The notes under the pieces were generated by a model. It did not search any database. It was not told where the DNA came from and saw only the letters and a program-made list of their open reading frames with translations. Shown here one piece after another: positions 14,020-23,370 of a stretch of DNA of 64,000 nt. This DNA comes from Lysobacter helvus (lineage in GTDB: Bacteria > Pseudomonadota > Gammaproteobacteria > Xanthomonadales > Xanthomonadaceae). The position numbers and the translations under genes were made by a program. Location of the stretch: contig NZ_AP024546.1 in NCBI RefSeq assembly GCF_018406645.1, positions 2,976,001 to 3,040,000 of the forward strand. Direction: 5' to 3'. Position 1 is the stretch's first letter; the number at the start of each line of letters is the position of its first letter.

Positions 14020-15078
14020 TCAGTCCTTCGGCGGCGCCTCCAGGGCGGCCCCGAGGACGTCGGCGGCGGCCTGCACGACGGGGATCACCCGGTCGTAGGC
14101 CATGCGCGTGGGGCCGATCACCCCGAGCACGCCCAGCACGCGCCCGCCGGCGACGTAGGGCGCGGTGACCATCGAGACCGATTCGAGCGGCGCCATGCCG
14201 GTCTCCTCGCCGATGAAGATGCGCACGCCCGGGGCGCGCGCGGTGCGTTCGAGCAGCTGCAGGATCTCGCGCTTGCGGGCGAAGGCTTCGAACAGGTCGC
14301 GCAGGCGGTCCAGGTCGGACAGGTCCTGCACGCCCATCAGGCGCGTCTGGCCGGCCAGCACCACGTCGTCCTCCACGCCCGGCGCCAGCGCCTGTTCGGC
14401 CAGTTCGACGGTGTGCGCCAGCAGCGTTTCCATTTCGCTGCGCGCGTTGTTCAACTCCTGCACCAGGCGCGCGCGGATCTCCGCGAGCGGGCGTCCGGCG
14501 AAGTGCTGGTTGAGGTAGTTGGCCGCGCGTTCCAGCTCGCCCGCGTCGTAGGGGCGGCGCGTGTGCAGGATGCGGTTCTGCACGTCGTTGTCGGCGAAGA
14601 CGAGGATCGCCAGCACGCGCTGCGCATCCAGCGGGACGAAATCGATGTGGCGGAAGGCGAACTGCTCGCGCTTGGGCACCCCGACCACGCCGACGAAATG
14701 CGTCATCGCCGACAACAGTTCCGACGCGCTGCCCAGCAGGGCCTGCGTGCCCGACCCGGCCGGCAGCTCCTGGCGCAGGCGCGCGAGCTCCCCTTCGGGC
14801 AGCGAACGCACCTGCAGCAGCGAATCCACGAACACCCGGTAGCCCTGCGTGGTCGGGATGCGGCCAGCGGAGGTGTGCGGCGAACTCAGGAGCCCGCCCT
14901 CCTCCAGGTCCGCGAGGATGTTACGGATGGTCGCCGGGCTGATGTCCAGGCCCGCGTGGCGGGCCAGCGTCTGCGAACCGACCGGTTCGCCATCGTGGAT
15001 GTAGCGCCCGATCAGCGTGCGCAGCAGGTGCCGTGCGCGCGGATCGAGGTCGCCGGGGAGTTGCGTGCGCGAAGCCAT
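14020..15078 (-). CDS. hrcA: Heat-inducible transcription repressor HrcA
   Basis: Represses heat-shock genes by binding CIRCE elements, with GroE assisting its folding. 352 residues. The N-terminal winged helix includes SQTLARHAGLDISPATIRNI, followed by the typical LLSSPHTSAGRIPTTQGYR. The C-terminal GAF-like domain ends in VIGPTRMAYDRVIPVV. The ATG at 15078 (MASRTQLPG) is preferred to one 17 codons upstream because family homology begins there. It heads the hrcA-grpE-dnaK-dnaJ series and is divergent from recN. I see no CIRCE copy in its upstream gap. Confidence 0.96.
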   Translation of the reverse strand: MASRTQLPGDLDPRARHLLRTLIGRYIHDGEPVGSQTLARHAGLDISPATIRNILADLEEGGLLSSPHTSAGRIPTTQGYRVFVDSLLQVRSLPEGELARLRQELPAGSGTQALLGSASELLSAMTHFVGVVGVPKREQFAFRHIDFVPLDAQRVLAILVFADNDVQNRILHTRRPYDAGELERAANYLNQHFAGRPLAEIRARLVQELNNARSEMETLLAHTVELAEQALAPGVEDDVVLAGQTRLMGVQDLSDLDRLRDLFEAFARKREILQLLERTARAPGVRIFIGEETGMAPLESVSMVTAPYVAGGRVLGVLGVIGPTRMAYDRVIPVVQAAADVLGAALEAPPKD

Positions 15079-15174
15079 GGGGCGGGTATACGGCGCGCGG
15101 CAGGTGGGCGCAAGCGGATTGCGTTGCACGCAGTCTCGGTTCCTGCGACGACGAATCTTTTACGCTATCGCCCC

Positions 15175-16851
15175 ATGCTCACCCATCTCGCCATCAAGGA
15201 CTTCGCGGTCGTCCGCGCGGCCGAACTCGATTTCGCCGCGGGCCTGACCGTGATTTCCGGCGAAACCGGCGCGGGCAAGTCGCTGCTGGTCGACGCGCTG
15301 GGCTTCCTGTCCGGGGCGCGCGCCGACAGCGGCGTGGTGCGCCACGGGGCTGAACGCGCGGAACTGGTCGCGGTGTTCGACCTGTCCGATGCGCCCGCGG
15401 CCGCCGCCTGGCTGCAGGAACAGGACCTCGACGACACCGATGCCGGCGCGACATGCCAGTTGCGCCGCACGCTGCGCGCCGACGGTGGTTCGAAGGCGTG
15501 GATCAACGGCCGCCCCGCGACGATCGCCCAGGTGGCCGAACTCGCCGGGCGCCTGGTCGAAATCCACGGCCAGCACGAACACCAGGCGTTGATGGCGCGC
15601 GGCAGCCAGCTCGCGCTGCTCGATGCCTTCGGCCGGCACGCGCCGTTGCAGGCGCAGGTGCAGGCCGCCGCGCGCACGTGGGCGGCGCTGGTGCGCGAAC
15701 GCGACGCGCTCTCGCAACGCGGCGATCCCGGCGATCGCATCGCCTTCCTCGAACACCAGCTGCAGGAATTGCAGCGCGATGCGCTGGAGCCCGCGGCGTT
15801 CGCCGACCTCGTCGCCGCGCACCGCCGCCATGCGCACGCCGCCGGCCTGATCGAAGCCTGCGACGCCGCCGCCGCGCGCCTGGGTGGCGAAGACGGTCCG
15901 GCCCTCGGGCGCCAGCTGCAGCAGATGCGCAACGACCTCGCGCGCCAGGCCGAACACGAACCGCGCCTGCTCGAGATCGACGCGATGCTCGACACCGCCG
16001 CGATCCAGCTCGACGAAGCGGCGTCCCTGCTGGAACGCGTCCGCGCCGACCTGGACCTCGACCCCACCGCCTTCGACGACCTGGACCGCAAGCTCACGCG
16101 CCTGCACGACTTGGCGCGCAAGCACCGCATCGCGCCCGAAGGCCTGGCCGCGCAACGCGATGCCCTCGTCGCGGAGCTCGAATCCCTGCGCGGCGCCGAA
16201 GACCGCGTGCGCGCGCTCGATGGCGAAATCGAATCGGCCCGCCTCGCGTGGGCGAAGCACGCCGCCACGCTGACGAAAGCCCGCACGCAGGCGGCGAAGT
16301 CGCTCGCATCGTCCACGACCACGCTGATCGGCGAGCTCGGCATGGGCGGCGGCGCGTTCTCGGTGTCGATCGAACCCAACCCCGCGGCCGATCCGGATCC
16401 GCAAGGCGCCGAGCGCATCGAATTCCTCGTCGCCGCCAATCCCGGCCAGCCCGCGCGCGCGTTGCGCAAGGTCGCCTCCGGCGGCGAACTCTCGCGCATC
16501 TCGCTCGCGATCGAAGTCGCCGCGCTCGGCCTGGACGCCGTGCCCACGATGGTGTTCGACGAGGTGGATTCGGGCATCGGCGGCGCGGTGGCGGACATCG
16601 TCGGCCAGAAGCTGCGTGCGCTCGGTGCGAAACGCCAGGTGTTGTGCGTGACCCACCTGCCGCAGGTCGCCGCGCAGGGCAACGCCCATTACCGCGTCAG
16701 CAAGGCCGCCAGCGACGGCATGACCCAGAGCGCCGTGCGCCAGCTGGAAGCGAAGGACCGCGAGGAAGAACTCGCCCGCATGCTGGGTGGCGTGGAAGTG
16801 AGCAAGGAAGCGCGCGCCGCGGCGCGGCGGTTGCTGGCGGACGTGGGCTAG
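15175..16851 (+). CDS. recN: DNA repair protein RecN
   Basis: SMC-like ATPase acting early in double-strand-break repair. 558 residues. Walker A is SGETGAGKSLLVDAL near residue 30. The long central coiled coil is interrupted by Ala/Arg-rich segments. The ABC signature region is KVASGGELSRISLAIE, and Walker B is TMVFDEVDSGIGG, followed by QVLCVTHLPQVAAQ. It is divergent from hrcA, and its stop overlaps the convergent fur stop by three bases. Confidence 0.97.
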   Translation: MLTHLAIKDFAVVRAAELDFAAGLTVISGETGAGKSLLVDALGFLSGARADSGVVRHGAERAELVAVFDLSDAPAAAAWLQEQDLDDTDAGATCQLRRTLRADGGSKAWINGRPATIAQVAELAGRLVEIHGQHEHQALMARGSQLALLDAFGRHAPLQAQVQAAARTWAALVRERDALSQRGDPGDRIAFLEHQLQELQRDALEPAAFADLVAAHRRHAHAAGLIEACDAAAARLGGEDGPALGRQLQQMRNDLARQAEHEPRLLEIDAMLDTAAIQLDEAASLLERVRADLDLDPTAFDDLDRKLTRLHDLARKHRIAPEGLAAQRDALVAELESLRGAEDRVRALDGEIESARLAWAKHAATLTKARTQAAKSLASSTTTLIGELGMGGGAFSVSIEPNPAADPDPQGAERIEFLVAANPGQPARALRKVASGGELSRISLAIEVAALGLDAVPTMVFDEVDSGIGGAVADIVGQKLRALGAKRQVLCVTHLPQVAAQGNAHYRVSKAASDGMTQSAVRQLEAKDREEELARMLGGVEVSKEARAAARRLLADVG

Positions 16852-17249
16852 CGCTTCTTGCGCACGTAGAGCACCAGCGCGTGCTCTTCGATCTCGTACC
16901 CGTGCTGCGCCGCGATCTGCCGTTGCAGGTCTTCGATCTCCGCGCTCTGGAACTCGATGACCTTGCCGGTCTCGATGTCGACCATGTGGTCGTGGTGCTC
17001 GCCGCGGTCCAGCTCGTACACCGCGTGGCCACCCTCGAAGTTGTGCTTGAGCACCAGCCCGGCCGCCTCGAATTGCGTGAGCACCCGGTAAACGGTGGCC
17101 AGCCCGATTTCGTCCCCGTGGTCCAGCAGCAACCGGTAGATGTCCTCGGCCGTCATGTGGCGCGGGCGGGACTGTTCCAACAGCTCGAGGATCCGCATCC
17201 GCGGATGCGTGACCTTGAGCCCGAGCTTGCGCAGATCCTGCTGTTCCAT
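16848..17249 (-). CDS. fur: Ferric uptake regulator Fur
   Basis: Iron-responsive repressor. 133 residues. The N-terminal winged helix contains LKVTHPRMRILELLEQ and GLATVYRVLTQFEAAGLV. The metal site region is HNFEGGHAVYEL and EHHDHMVDIETGKVIEF. No CxxC pair is seen in the C-terminal part, so a structural zinc-cysteine site is probably lacking. The ATG at 17249 was chosen because MEQQDLRKLGLKVTHPR matches the usual Fur start. It is convergent with recN and divergent from bamE, as in many gammaproteobacteria. Confidence 0.95.
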   Translation of the reverse strand: MEQQDLRKLGLKVTHPRMRILELLEQSRPRHMTAEDIYRLLLDHGDEIGLATVYRVLTQFEAAGLVLKHNFEGGHAVYELDRGEHHDHMVDIETGKVIEFQSAEIEDLQRQIAAQHGYEIEEHALVLYVRKKR

Positions 17250-17299
17250 GGCGGCGGAGTGTATCATCGGCCCCCTTCCGACCCCCCGCGACAGGTTCC

Positions 17300-17695
17300 A
17301 TGCGCAAGCTCTTGATGGTCCTCGCCCTCGCCGTCCTCACCGCGGGCTGCGGCATGCTCTACCGCCAGCCGATCTACCAGGGCAACCTCCTCGAGAAGTC
17401 CAACGTCGACCAACTGGCCGAAGGCATGGACAAGCGCCAGGTGATGGCGCTGCTCGGGACGCCCTCCGTCGCCGATCCCTTCCACCACGATCGCTGGGAC
17501 TACATCGCCACCGAGCGCACCGGCCGCGTGGGCAAGACCGAGGTCAAGACGCTCACGGTCTTCTTCGCCAACGACCAGCTGCAGAAGTGGGAAGGCGAAT
17601 ATTTCCCCGAACAGGACAAGGCCCTGGCGGCGGACATGCGTTCGCGCTTCGGCAACCTGCCGAAGGACAAGAAAAAGAAGGGCGCGCGCCACTAA
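17300..17695 (+). CDS. bamE: Outer-membrane assembly lipoprotein BamE (SmpA/OmlA family)
   Basis: Small lipoprotein of the beta-barrel assembly machine. 131 residues. The signal ends in the lipobox LTAGC, with the lipidated cysteine near residue 17. The mature part contains [17 protein letters not shown] and [21 protein letters not shown], typical of the family. A lysine-rich C-terminus follows (KKKKGARH). It is divergent from fur, with about 50 bases between the two starts, a conserved pairing. Confidence 0.95.
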   Translation: MRKLLMVLALAVLTAGCGMLYRQPIYQGNLLEKSNVDQLAEGMDKRQVMALLGTPSVADPFHHDRWDYIATERTGRVGKTEVKTLTVFFANDQLQKWEGEYFPEQDKALAADMRSRFGNLPKDKKKKGARH

Positions 17696-17705
17696 GCGCG
17701 CGTCG

Positions 17706-17969
17706 TCACCGCGCGGCCCGGTTCCGCCGCGCCTGTTTCGGATCCACCACCAGCGGCCGCAGCAACTCGATGCGGTCGCCTGCGTGCAACACCGCATCGG
17801 CTTCCGCGCGCACGCCGTGGATCGCCTGGCCATCCACGCCCCGCGCCCGCAGCGCCTCCGCGTCCAGGCCCGCCTGCACCAGCGCATCGCCCAGCGTCGC
17901 CCCTTCGGGCACGTCCACCGCCCACGCCTCGCAGCGATGCGGCCACGCCAGCACGATGTCGATGCGCAT
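17706..17969 (-). CDS. rnfH: RnfH family protein (UPF0125)
   Basis: 87 residues with a ubiquitin-like fold expected from the family: [22 protein letters not shown] near the start and [19 protein letters not shown] near the end, the latter being the family signature. The biochemical role is not established. It follows ratA after 11 bases, the usual ratA-rnfH pair. Confidence 0.92.
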   Translation of the reverse strand: MRIDIVLAWPHRCEAWAVDVPEGATLGDALVQAGLDAEALRARGVDGQAIHGVRAEADAVLHAGDRIELLRPLVVDPKQARRNRAAR

Positions 17970-17980
17970 GCGCGCGCCGC

Positions 17981-18412
17981 TCACTCCGCGCCGCGGTCGG
18001 CGGCGCGCACGAAGTCGTCGACCATGCGGTCGGCCAGCCCCTGGAAGCCGATCGCGAAGGCCGGCCCCAGCAGTTTGTTCTTCGGTTCGAAGTCGAGCGT
18101 CAGCGTGACCTTGCACGCCGATTCGTCGAGCGCATGGAACTGCCAGCGCCCGTGCAACTGCTTGAACGGCCCGTCCCGGAGTTGCATGTCGATGTGGTGC
18201 GGCGGCGACAGGGTGTTTTCCGTCGTGAACCACGTGCGCAGCGAGCCCAGCCCCAGGTCCAGCCGCGCGACCACGCGGGTGTCGTCGCGTTCCAGGATGT
18301 CCGCCGATTCGCACCAGTCGAACCGGCGCGGATACGCGGCGATGTCGTTCACGAGCGCGAACATGCGGGCCGCCGAATGCTCGACGAGGGCGCTGCGTGT
18401 GATGGTGGGCAT
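17981..18412 (-). CDS. ratA: RatA family START/COQ10-like protein
   Basis: 143 residues of the polyketide-cyclase/START superfamily. In E. coli RatA has been described as a factor blocking 70S ribosome formation, while homologues (COQ10) bind ubiquinone, so the role here is uncertain. Motifs: [33 protein letters not shown] and [19 protein letters not shown]. The ATG at 18412 ([12 protein letters not shown]) is standard for the family. It is divergent from smpB and followed by rnfH. Confidence 0.93.
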   Translation of the reverse strand: MPTITRSALVEHSAARMFALVNDIAAYPRRFDWCESADILERDDTRVVARLDLGLGSLRTWFTTENTLSPPHHIDMQLRDGPFKQLHGRWQFHALDESACKVTLTLDFEPKNKLLGPAFAIGFQGLADRMVDDFVRAADRGAE

Positions 18413-18458
18413 GGGCGCGGGTTCGCTTACGGGGGCGGCATCGGCGAGAATGCCCGCC

Positions 18459-18992
18459 ATGAACAAGCAGGCGGCCAAGGATAAGGGAAACAGCGGCGCG
18501 GGCGCGCCGAAGAAGAAGGACAAGGCGCCGGCCCAGAAGACCATCGCGCTCAACAAGCGCGCCAAGCACGAGTACCACCTGGAGCAGAAGGTCGAAGCGG
18601 GCCTGGCGCTGCAGGGCTGGGAACTCAAGGCGATCCGGGCGGGCCGGGCCAACATCGGCGAAAGCTACGCGATCGTGAAGGACGGCGAACTCTTCCTGTT
18701 CGGCGCGCAGATCACCCCGCTCATCATGGCGTCCACGCACGTCATCGCCGACGCGCACCGCACCCGCAAGCTGCTGCTGCATCGCCGCGAGATCGACCAG
18801 CTGGTCGGCCGCGTGCAGCGCGACGGCTACACGCTGGTACCCACTGCGCTGTACTGGAGCGGCAGCAAGGTGAAGGCCGAGCTCGCGCTGGCGAAGGGCA
18901 AGCAGACGCACGACAAGCGCGAGGCCAGCAAGGAACGCGACTGGAACCGCGAGAAGCAGCGCGTGCTGCGCCGGCACAACAAGAACGCCTGA
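18459..18992 (+). CDS. smpB: SsrA-binding protein SmpB
   Basis: Binds tmRNA and carries it to stalled ribosomes for trans-translation. 177 residues, slightly longer than usual because of a Lys/Ala-rich N-terminal extension (about 25 residues). Core motifs: [38 protein letters not shown] and [13 protein letters not shown]. The C-terminal basic tail runs [20 protein letters not shown]. The tmRNA gene lies 2 kb downstream with a histidine kinase between. Confidence 0.97.
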   Translation: MNKQAAKDKGNSGAGAPKKKDKAPAQKTIALNKRAKHEYHLEQKVEAGLALQGWELKAIRAGRANIGESYAIVKDGELFLFGAQITPLIMASTHVIADAHRTRKLLLHRREIDQLVGRVQRDGYTLVPTALYWSGSKVKAELALAKGKQTHDKREASKERDWNREKQRVLRRHNKNA

Positions 18993-18998
18993 CGCATT

Positions 18999-20879
18999 TC
19001 AGCGCGGCGTGCGCCTGCGGTCCGGCTCCGCGTCCGGATGCGGCGCCAGCGTGAACGAGAACACCGCGCCCTCGCCCGGCACGCCACTGGCGAACAACGC
19101 GCCGCCATGGCGTTCGACGATGCGCTTGGCCGTCGCCAGGCCGATGCCCTCGCCCGCGAACTTCGCATCGTCGTGCAGGCGCTGGAACGGGCGGAACAAC
19201 TTGTCCGCGTACGCCGGATCGAAGCCCATGCCGTTGTCGCTGACGTAGAACGAAAACCCGTCGGCTTCCACGCCGAACTCGATGCGCCCGTCGGGTTTCT
19301 CGCGCGTGAACTTCCACGCATTGCCGAGCAGGTTCTGCAGGAGGCTGCGCACCAATGCGCGGTCGCCGCGCGCGCTGAGGTGCGGTGCGATCTCCACGGC
19401 CACGCGGCGCTGCGGCTCGATGGCCTGCAACTCCGCGATGATCTCGTGCGCCATGCGCGACAGGTCGAGCAGTTCGGGCTGCAGTTCGCCGCGGCCCACG
19501 CGCGACACCTTCAGCAACGCTTCGATCAGCTCGCTCATGCGCGCCGCCGCGCCGCGGATGCGCACCAGGTAATCGCGGCCGGTGTCGTCGAGCACCGGCG
19601 CGTAGCGATCGCCGAGCACGCGGCCGAAGCCTTCGATCGCGCGCAATGGTGCGCGCAGGTCGTGCGAGATCGAATACGCGAACGTCTCCAGCCCGCGATT
19701 GGCTTCGCTCAGTTCGCGCGTGCGCGTTTCGACGCGCGCCTCCAGCGTGCGGTTGAGCGCACGCACGCGGGACTCGCTGCGCCGGTGCGCCGCCGACATG
19801 CGTGCCGCCAGCCGCTGCGCACGCGATTCGGTATAGGCCAGCGACCACGCGATGCCGAACAACAGCAGCGATGCAAGCAGGCCGACGACCAACGCGGTGC
19901 GCAAAGGACGCAGCCCTGGCGCGGCCACTTCCTGCGGCGCCGACGCGAATTCGAACTGCCACGTGCGGCCGTACGAACTCGCGCGCTGTTCGTAACGGAA
20001 CGTCGCGTCGGTACGCAACGGATAGTCGCCGTCCGAATACAGCATCGCGCGCGTGCCGCCCGTGACATCGAGGATGCGGAAGGCGACGTTGCGCTGGATC
20101 GGCCGCAGCGCCGTCGCCACGAAGCGCGGCACGCGCACTGGCGAATACACCCAGCCGCTGAGCGCGTCGTAGCGTTCGGCATAGGTCGCCGGCGCCTGGC
20201 CGCCGCGGAACACCGGCGCATACACCAGGAATCCCGCCGCTTCGGGATCGAGGTCCTGCAGCAGGTGCACGCGACCTGTCATGCGCGGCGCCGCGTCGCG
20301 CAACGCCGCTTCCATCGCGGCGTGGCGCACGGGCTCGGAATACATGTCGTAACCGACGACGTTGAGGTTCTCGGCGGTCTTGGGTTCGAGGTAGAAGATC
20401 GGCGCGTAGTGCGTGCGCACGCCGTGCGGCCAAACGCTGAACAAGCCGCGGCCCGCCGCGCGCGCATCCAGTTGCAACTGCTCCATCCCGTGCGCGTCGG
20501 TGTAGGCCGCGAAGCCCAGGCCCGTCATCGCCGGGAAGCGCACCGGCAGGTCCAGCCCGTCCACGTACGCCTGCCACTGCCGCGGGCTAGGCCGCGTCAC
20601 GCTGGCGAACAGCGCCGCGCCGCCGCGGATGGTCAGTTCGTAGTTCACCAGGCGCTGCTGCACCAGCTCCACGATTTCCTGGCACGAGGCCTGGAACTCG
20701 GCGTGCGCGGCCTTCAGTTCGCGCTCGCGCGCCGCCCGCCAGGCCAGCACGACCAGCAACGTGGAGGCGATCAGCACGAGCACCGCCAGCACGAAGCCAC
20801 TGCGGCTCGTGGCCTCGATGGCGTCCTGGTCGGGCGGGATGGGCTCGTTCGGGGGCACGGGCTGCATGGGGCGAAGCAT
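18999..20879 (-). CDS. CHASE-domain sensor histidine kinase
   Basis: 626 residues. One transmembrane helix lies near residues 28-50, then a periplasmic CHASE sensor domain (FSVWPHGVRTHYAPIFYLEP, GYDMYSEPVRHAAME), and a second transmembrane helix near 330-350. The cytoplasmic part has a coiled linker, the HisKA box SISHDLRAPLRAIEGF and the ATPase boxes NLLGNAWKFTRE, SDNGMGFDPAYADKLF and GEGIGLATAKRIVERHGG. CHASE domains often bind small ligands; the ligand here is unknown. No response regulator is adjacent. A start at 20867 is also possible. Confidence 0.92.
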   Translation of the reverse strand: MLRPMQPVPPNEPIPPDQDAIEATSRSGFVLAVLVLIASTLLVVLAWRAARERELKAAHAEFQASCQEIVELVQQRLVNYELTIRGGAALFASVTRPSPRQWQAYVDGLDLPVRFPAMTGLGFAAYTDAHGMEQLQLDARAAGRGLFSVWPHGVRTHYAPIFYLEPKTAENLNVVGYDMYSEPVRHAAMEAALRDAAPRMTGRVHLLQDLDPEAAGFLVYAPVFRGGQAPATYAERYDALSGWVYSPVRVPRFVATALRPIQRNVAFRILDVTGGTRAMLYSDGDYPLRTDATFRYEQRASSYGRTWQFEFASAPQEVAAPGLRPLRTALVVGLLASLLLFGIAWSLAYTESRAQRLAARMSAAHRRSESRVRALNRTLEARVETRTRELSEANRGLETFAYSISHDLRAPLRAIEGFGRVLGDRYAPVLDDTGRDYLVRIRGAAARMSELIEALLKVSRVGRGELQPELLDLSRMAHEIIAELQAIEPQRRVAVEIAPHLSARGDRALVRSLLQNLLGNAWKFTREKPDGRIEFGVEADGFSFYVSDNGMGFDPAYADKLFRPFQRLHDDAKFAGEGIGLATAKRIVERHGGALFASGVPGEGAVFSFTLAPHPDAEPDRRRTPR

Positions 20880-20931
20880 AGACTGCGATGAATCGCCGCT
20901 GGCCCCTCCGGCCGCGATCCGGCGCTTCGCC

Positions 20932-20959
20932 TTGCCTGCACGGCGCGCGGGCCTATACT
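20932..20959 (+). promoter_or_regulatory. Candidate sigma-70 promoter of ssrA
   Basis: TTGCCT at 20932-20937, 16 bases, TATACT at 20954-20959. Transcription would start near 20966, about 20 bases before the mature 5' end, which fits RNase P processing. Confidence 0.6.
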
Positions 20960-20987
20960 GCGCCGGTCAGCGTGATTGATGTTCCCC

Positions 20988-21341
20988 GGGGGTGCACTGG
21001 CTTCGACGGGGGTCGCGAAATCGCTTGGCGCATGCCGAGGGGGTAGCTTTCCTCGTTAATCCAGCTGCAAAAACCTAGACGCGAACGACGACGTCTACGC
21101 TCTGGCCGCTTAAGGCCTAGCCCCGAACCCACTTGTGCCTGTGCTCGTGGATGTAGGGTCATCATCACAGGATCGGTTGGAGTGGCGACCCGTCAGCTTC
21201 GACTTAACTTAAAGCGGGTATGTCCTGCGGTGTGCCTCGCACGTCGTGTTGCCACAGGCCGAGAACGAACGGCGAGCTAAGCATGTAGTGCCGGGGATGG
21301 AGTGCCTTCGGACGGGGGTTCAATTCCCCCCACCTCCACCA
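20988..21341 (+). ncRNA. ssrA: Transfer-messenger RNA (tmRNA)
   Basis: Rescues stalled ribosomes with SmpB. The 5' end GGGGGTG (20988-20994) pairs with CACCTCC near the 3' end, forming the acceptor stem, and CCA is encoded at 21339-21341. The 5' segment TGGCTTCGACGGGGGTCGCG is typical. The tag reading frame (21081-21113) encodes ANDDVYALAA followed by TAA. The T-arm TTCAATTCC is intact. The final 23 bases (21319-21341) recur at 55259-55281, showing that an element integrated here and that its own sequence restores the 3' end. Confidence 0.96.
21319..21341. repeat. attL: attL: left direct repeat, 3' end of ssrA
   Basis: 23 bases identical to 55259-55281, ending in the tmRNA CCA. Similarity continues to the right, with a one-base difference, through TTGAAGGAAAAGGCCCGC at 21343-21360. 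It is the left boundary of the integrated element. Confidence 0.9.
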
Positions 21342-21350
21342 GTTGAAGGA

Positions 21351-21379
21351 AAAGGCCCGCCCAGCGCGGGCCTTTTCTT
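21351..21379 (+). terminator. Rho-independent terminator after ssrA (element-supplied copy)
   Basis: Stem AAAGGCCCGC (21351-21360) / GCGGGCCTTT (21366-21375), loop CCAGC, then a T-rich tail. By the usual integration scheme this copy came with the element; the ancestral copy is at 55289-55320. Confidence 0.85.
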
Positions 21380-21454
21380 TATTACTTTCAATACCTTAGC
21401 GATCGAAGTGCTATGAAGGTGTTACCCCCATATCAGATCGTTGTCGCGCCGGTT

Positions 21455-21486
21455 GTGTAGATATATACACTGAGATCACCTCTCAG
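21455..21486. promoter_or_regulatory. Two short dyads upstream of the integrase
   Basis: GTGTAGATATATACAC (21455-21470) is a near-perfect 16-bp palindrome, followed at once by CTGAG, seven bases, CTCAG (21470-21486). They lie 17-48 bases before the integrase start and could be an operator, core promoter or integrase arm site. The role is inferred from position only. Confidence 0.35.
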
Positions 21487-21502
21487 TTCCTCGGTATGCA
21501 CA

Positions 21503-22762
21503 ATGTCCGCGCCCGTGCCTGCACGTTCCCGTCGCGAGTCCGCACTGACGGATAGGTTCATCGCTTCGATAAAGAAGTCTGGCGTATACGTCGACGGTGG
21601 CGGCCTCGCGCTGCACGTGCTTGAGACTGGCACGATGAGTTGGCGGCTTCGTTACCGCTTCGACGGCCGCGCGGCGATCGCGGTGCTTGGCACATATCCC
21701 GCGATGAGCCTCGCAAAGGCGCGCGCGGCAGCCGAAGACGCACGCCGGGAAGTCAAAGTGGGCATCCGGCCGCTCGGGGTCAAGCGTGCGGAACAACGTG
21801 CACGGGGCGCGACGCGTGCGAACGGGTCGACGCTCGGGGAAGTCGCCGAGAAGTGGTTCGACATGGCGAAAGCAGACGCTTGGTCGGACAGCACCGCCAA
21901 AAAGACACGCGGCAGGCTCGACCTTCATCTCAGGCCGACAGCATTGTGGCAGACGCCGATTCGTGACATCGACGTAGCAACGGTCACCCCGCTTCTCGAC
22001 AAACTGCACCGCGAAAAGCCAGACACGGCGAAAAAGATAAAGCAAATGCTCAATGGGATATTCCGTTGGGCGTTGGCGCGCGGCGTCGTGCCGCACAACC
22101 CCATCCCAGAAACAAGGCCGGGAAGCGGCATGCGAGGCCGGAGGGCAATGGAACGCGAGGGCAAGCGTTTGCCGGCGGTCACCGAACTGCGGGCGTTGGG
22201 CGATCTCCTTCGAAGGATCGATCAGGCACAGGCATCGTGGCAGGTACGCGGCGCGCTGTTCCTGTGCGCGATGACCGCACAGCGACCCGGGCGCGTCGTC
22301 GCCGCGCGCTGGGACGAATTCAACCTAACCGGGAAGAACCCGGCCTGGACGATCCCCCGCGACCTTCAGAAGAACTCCGACGGTTCGCGCGGCGATCACG
22401 TTATTCCGCTTGCGCCGAACGTTGTGAACTGGCTGAAGACGCTTCCGCGCGGCATCGAGTTCGTGTTCGAAACGACGACCGGCCATGTGACGTTGGAGGC
22501 GCCGAGCAAGTTACTTCGTTCAATCGGTTTCGCCGGCACACACACCCCGCACGGGTTTAGAAGTTCGTTCTCGACGTTGGCCAACGCGGCGAGCCGTAAG
22601 GATGCAAGCCGCATGTTCGATCGCGTCGACATCGAACATGTGCTCGACCACGAAATTCTAAACGATACCGTCCGCAGCTACGACCGCGCGCGCGCCCTGC
22701 CCCGACTACGAGTCATTCTTGAATGGTGGGCGACCACTCTCCTGGCCGCGAAGGCACGCTAG
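21503..22762 (+). CDS. int: Tyrosine-type site-specific integrase (P4-like)
   Basis: Catalyses integration and excision at the ssrA att site. 419 residues. The N-terminal arm-binding domain (DUF4102-like) has TDRFIASIKKSGVYVDGGG and RYRFDGRAAIAVLGTYPAMS. A core-binding SAM-like domain is next. The catalytic domain has a likely first arginine in MTAQRPGRVVAARWDE, the His-x-x-Arg motif in HTPHGFRSSF, and a late His and Tyr in VLDHEILNDTVRSYDRA. It begins 162 bases inside attL and reads into the element, the standard layout for tmRNA-targeting islands. Confidence 0.93.
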   Translation: MSAPVPARSRRESALTDRFIASIKKSGVYVDGGGLALHVLETGTMSWRLRYRFDGRAAIAVLGTYPAMSLAKARAAAEDARREVKVGIRPLGVKRAEQRARGATRANGSTLGEVAEKWFDMAKADAWSDSTAKKTRGRLDLHLRPTALWQTPIRDIDVATVTPLLDKLHREKPDTAKKIKQMLNGIFRWALARGVVPHNPIPETRPGSGMRGRRAMEREGKRLPAVTELRALGDLLRRIDQAQASWQVRGALFLCAMTAQRPGRVVAARWDEFNLTGKNPAWTIPRDLQKNSDGSRGDHVIPLAPNVVNWLKTLPRGIEFVFETTTGHVTLEAPSKLLRSIGFAGTHTPHGFRSSFSTLANAASRKDASRMFDRVDIEHVLDHEILNDTVRSYDRARALPRLRVILEWWATTLLAAKAR

Positions 22763-22834
22763 CCCCCTCGTCGGCGTTCTGTTGTGTGGAGCTTCGGAGC
22801 CTGATTCGCTTTACCAACCACTGGGAGTTCAACT

Positions 22835-23284
22835 ATGCCAACGCAATCGTCTGCGCCCAGGCGCAAGCGCGGGTTGTCTCCGCTCGGTAAGCTGGTCATT
22901 CGCGGCGTTGCCCATAAACTGCGCTTCGAGCTTCAGTCCGGATCGACCCGGGCGGAACTGAAAGCTGCGACCGAAGAAGCCGTCGAAGCTTTAATGCACC
23001 TGTCGAACCCCCATCGCGGTCGTTCAAGCGAGCGAATCAACGCGGTGATCTCGCACTTTCGCACTCGTCGCATGATCGGTCGTCCGATCACTTATACGGC
23101 GGCAGCCCGGTATCACTTGGCATCGGAGGCGTTGTTGAAGCTACGGTCCGCCGCAAGCGAAGCCGAGCTCGTGACTTTCGACGACCTGCAGGAATTCCTT
23201 CGATTAGCCCGCGAAATACCCAAGCATACGGTCGACAAACTTGCCAAACGCGCGCGCGCGCGGGCGGTCAAGTTGAAGATTTGA
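22835..23284 (+). CDS. Hypothetical protein of the integrative element
   Basis: 149 residues, not recognised. It is basic and largely helical in appearance: a Lys/Arg-rich N-terminus, LSPLGKLVIRGVAHKLRFEL, then ATEEAVEALMHLSNPHRGRS and a basic C-terminal tail (KLAKRARARAVKLKI). It could bind nucleic acid. It lies 72 bases after int in the same direction. No close homologue comes to mind. Confidence 0.6.
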   Translation: MPTQSSAPRRKRGLSPLGKLVIRGVAHKLRFELQSGSTRAELKAATEEAVEALMHLSNPHRGRSSERINAVISHFRTRRMIGRPITYTAAARYHLASEALLKLRSAASEAELVTFDDLQEFLRLAREIPKHTVDKLAKRARARAVKLKI

Positions 23285-23370
23285 TCCCCTTTTGAATCCA
23301 AAAGGGTAGCCGCGTCGCAGCCGCGTGCAGACTACCGTTGCCGCACCAGTAACAGATCGGTGCCCCGGCG

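Noticed and set aside
15079-15174. CIRCE operator in the hrcA-recN gap
   Set aside because: The expected inverted repeat with nine-base spacer is absent.
18999-21113. Functional link of the histidine kinase to trans-translation because it lies between smpB and ssrA
   Set aside because: It is on the opposite strand, and its domains give no hint of such a role; position alone is not enough.
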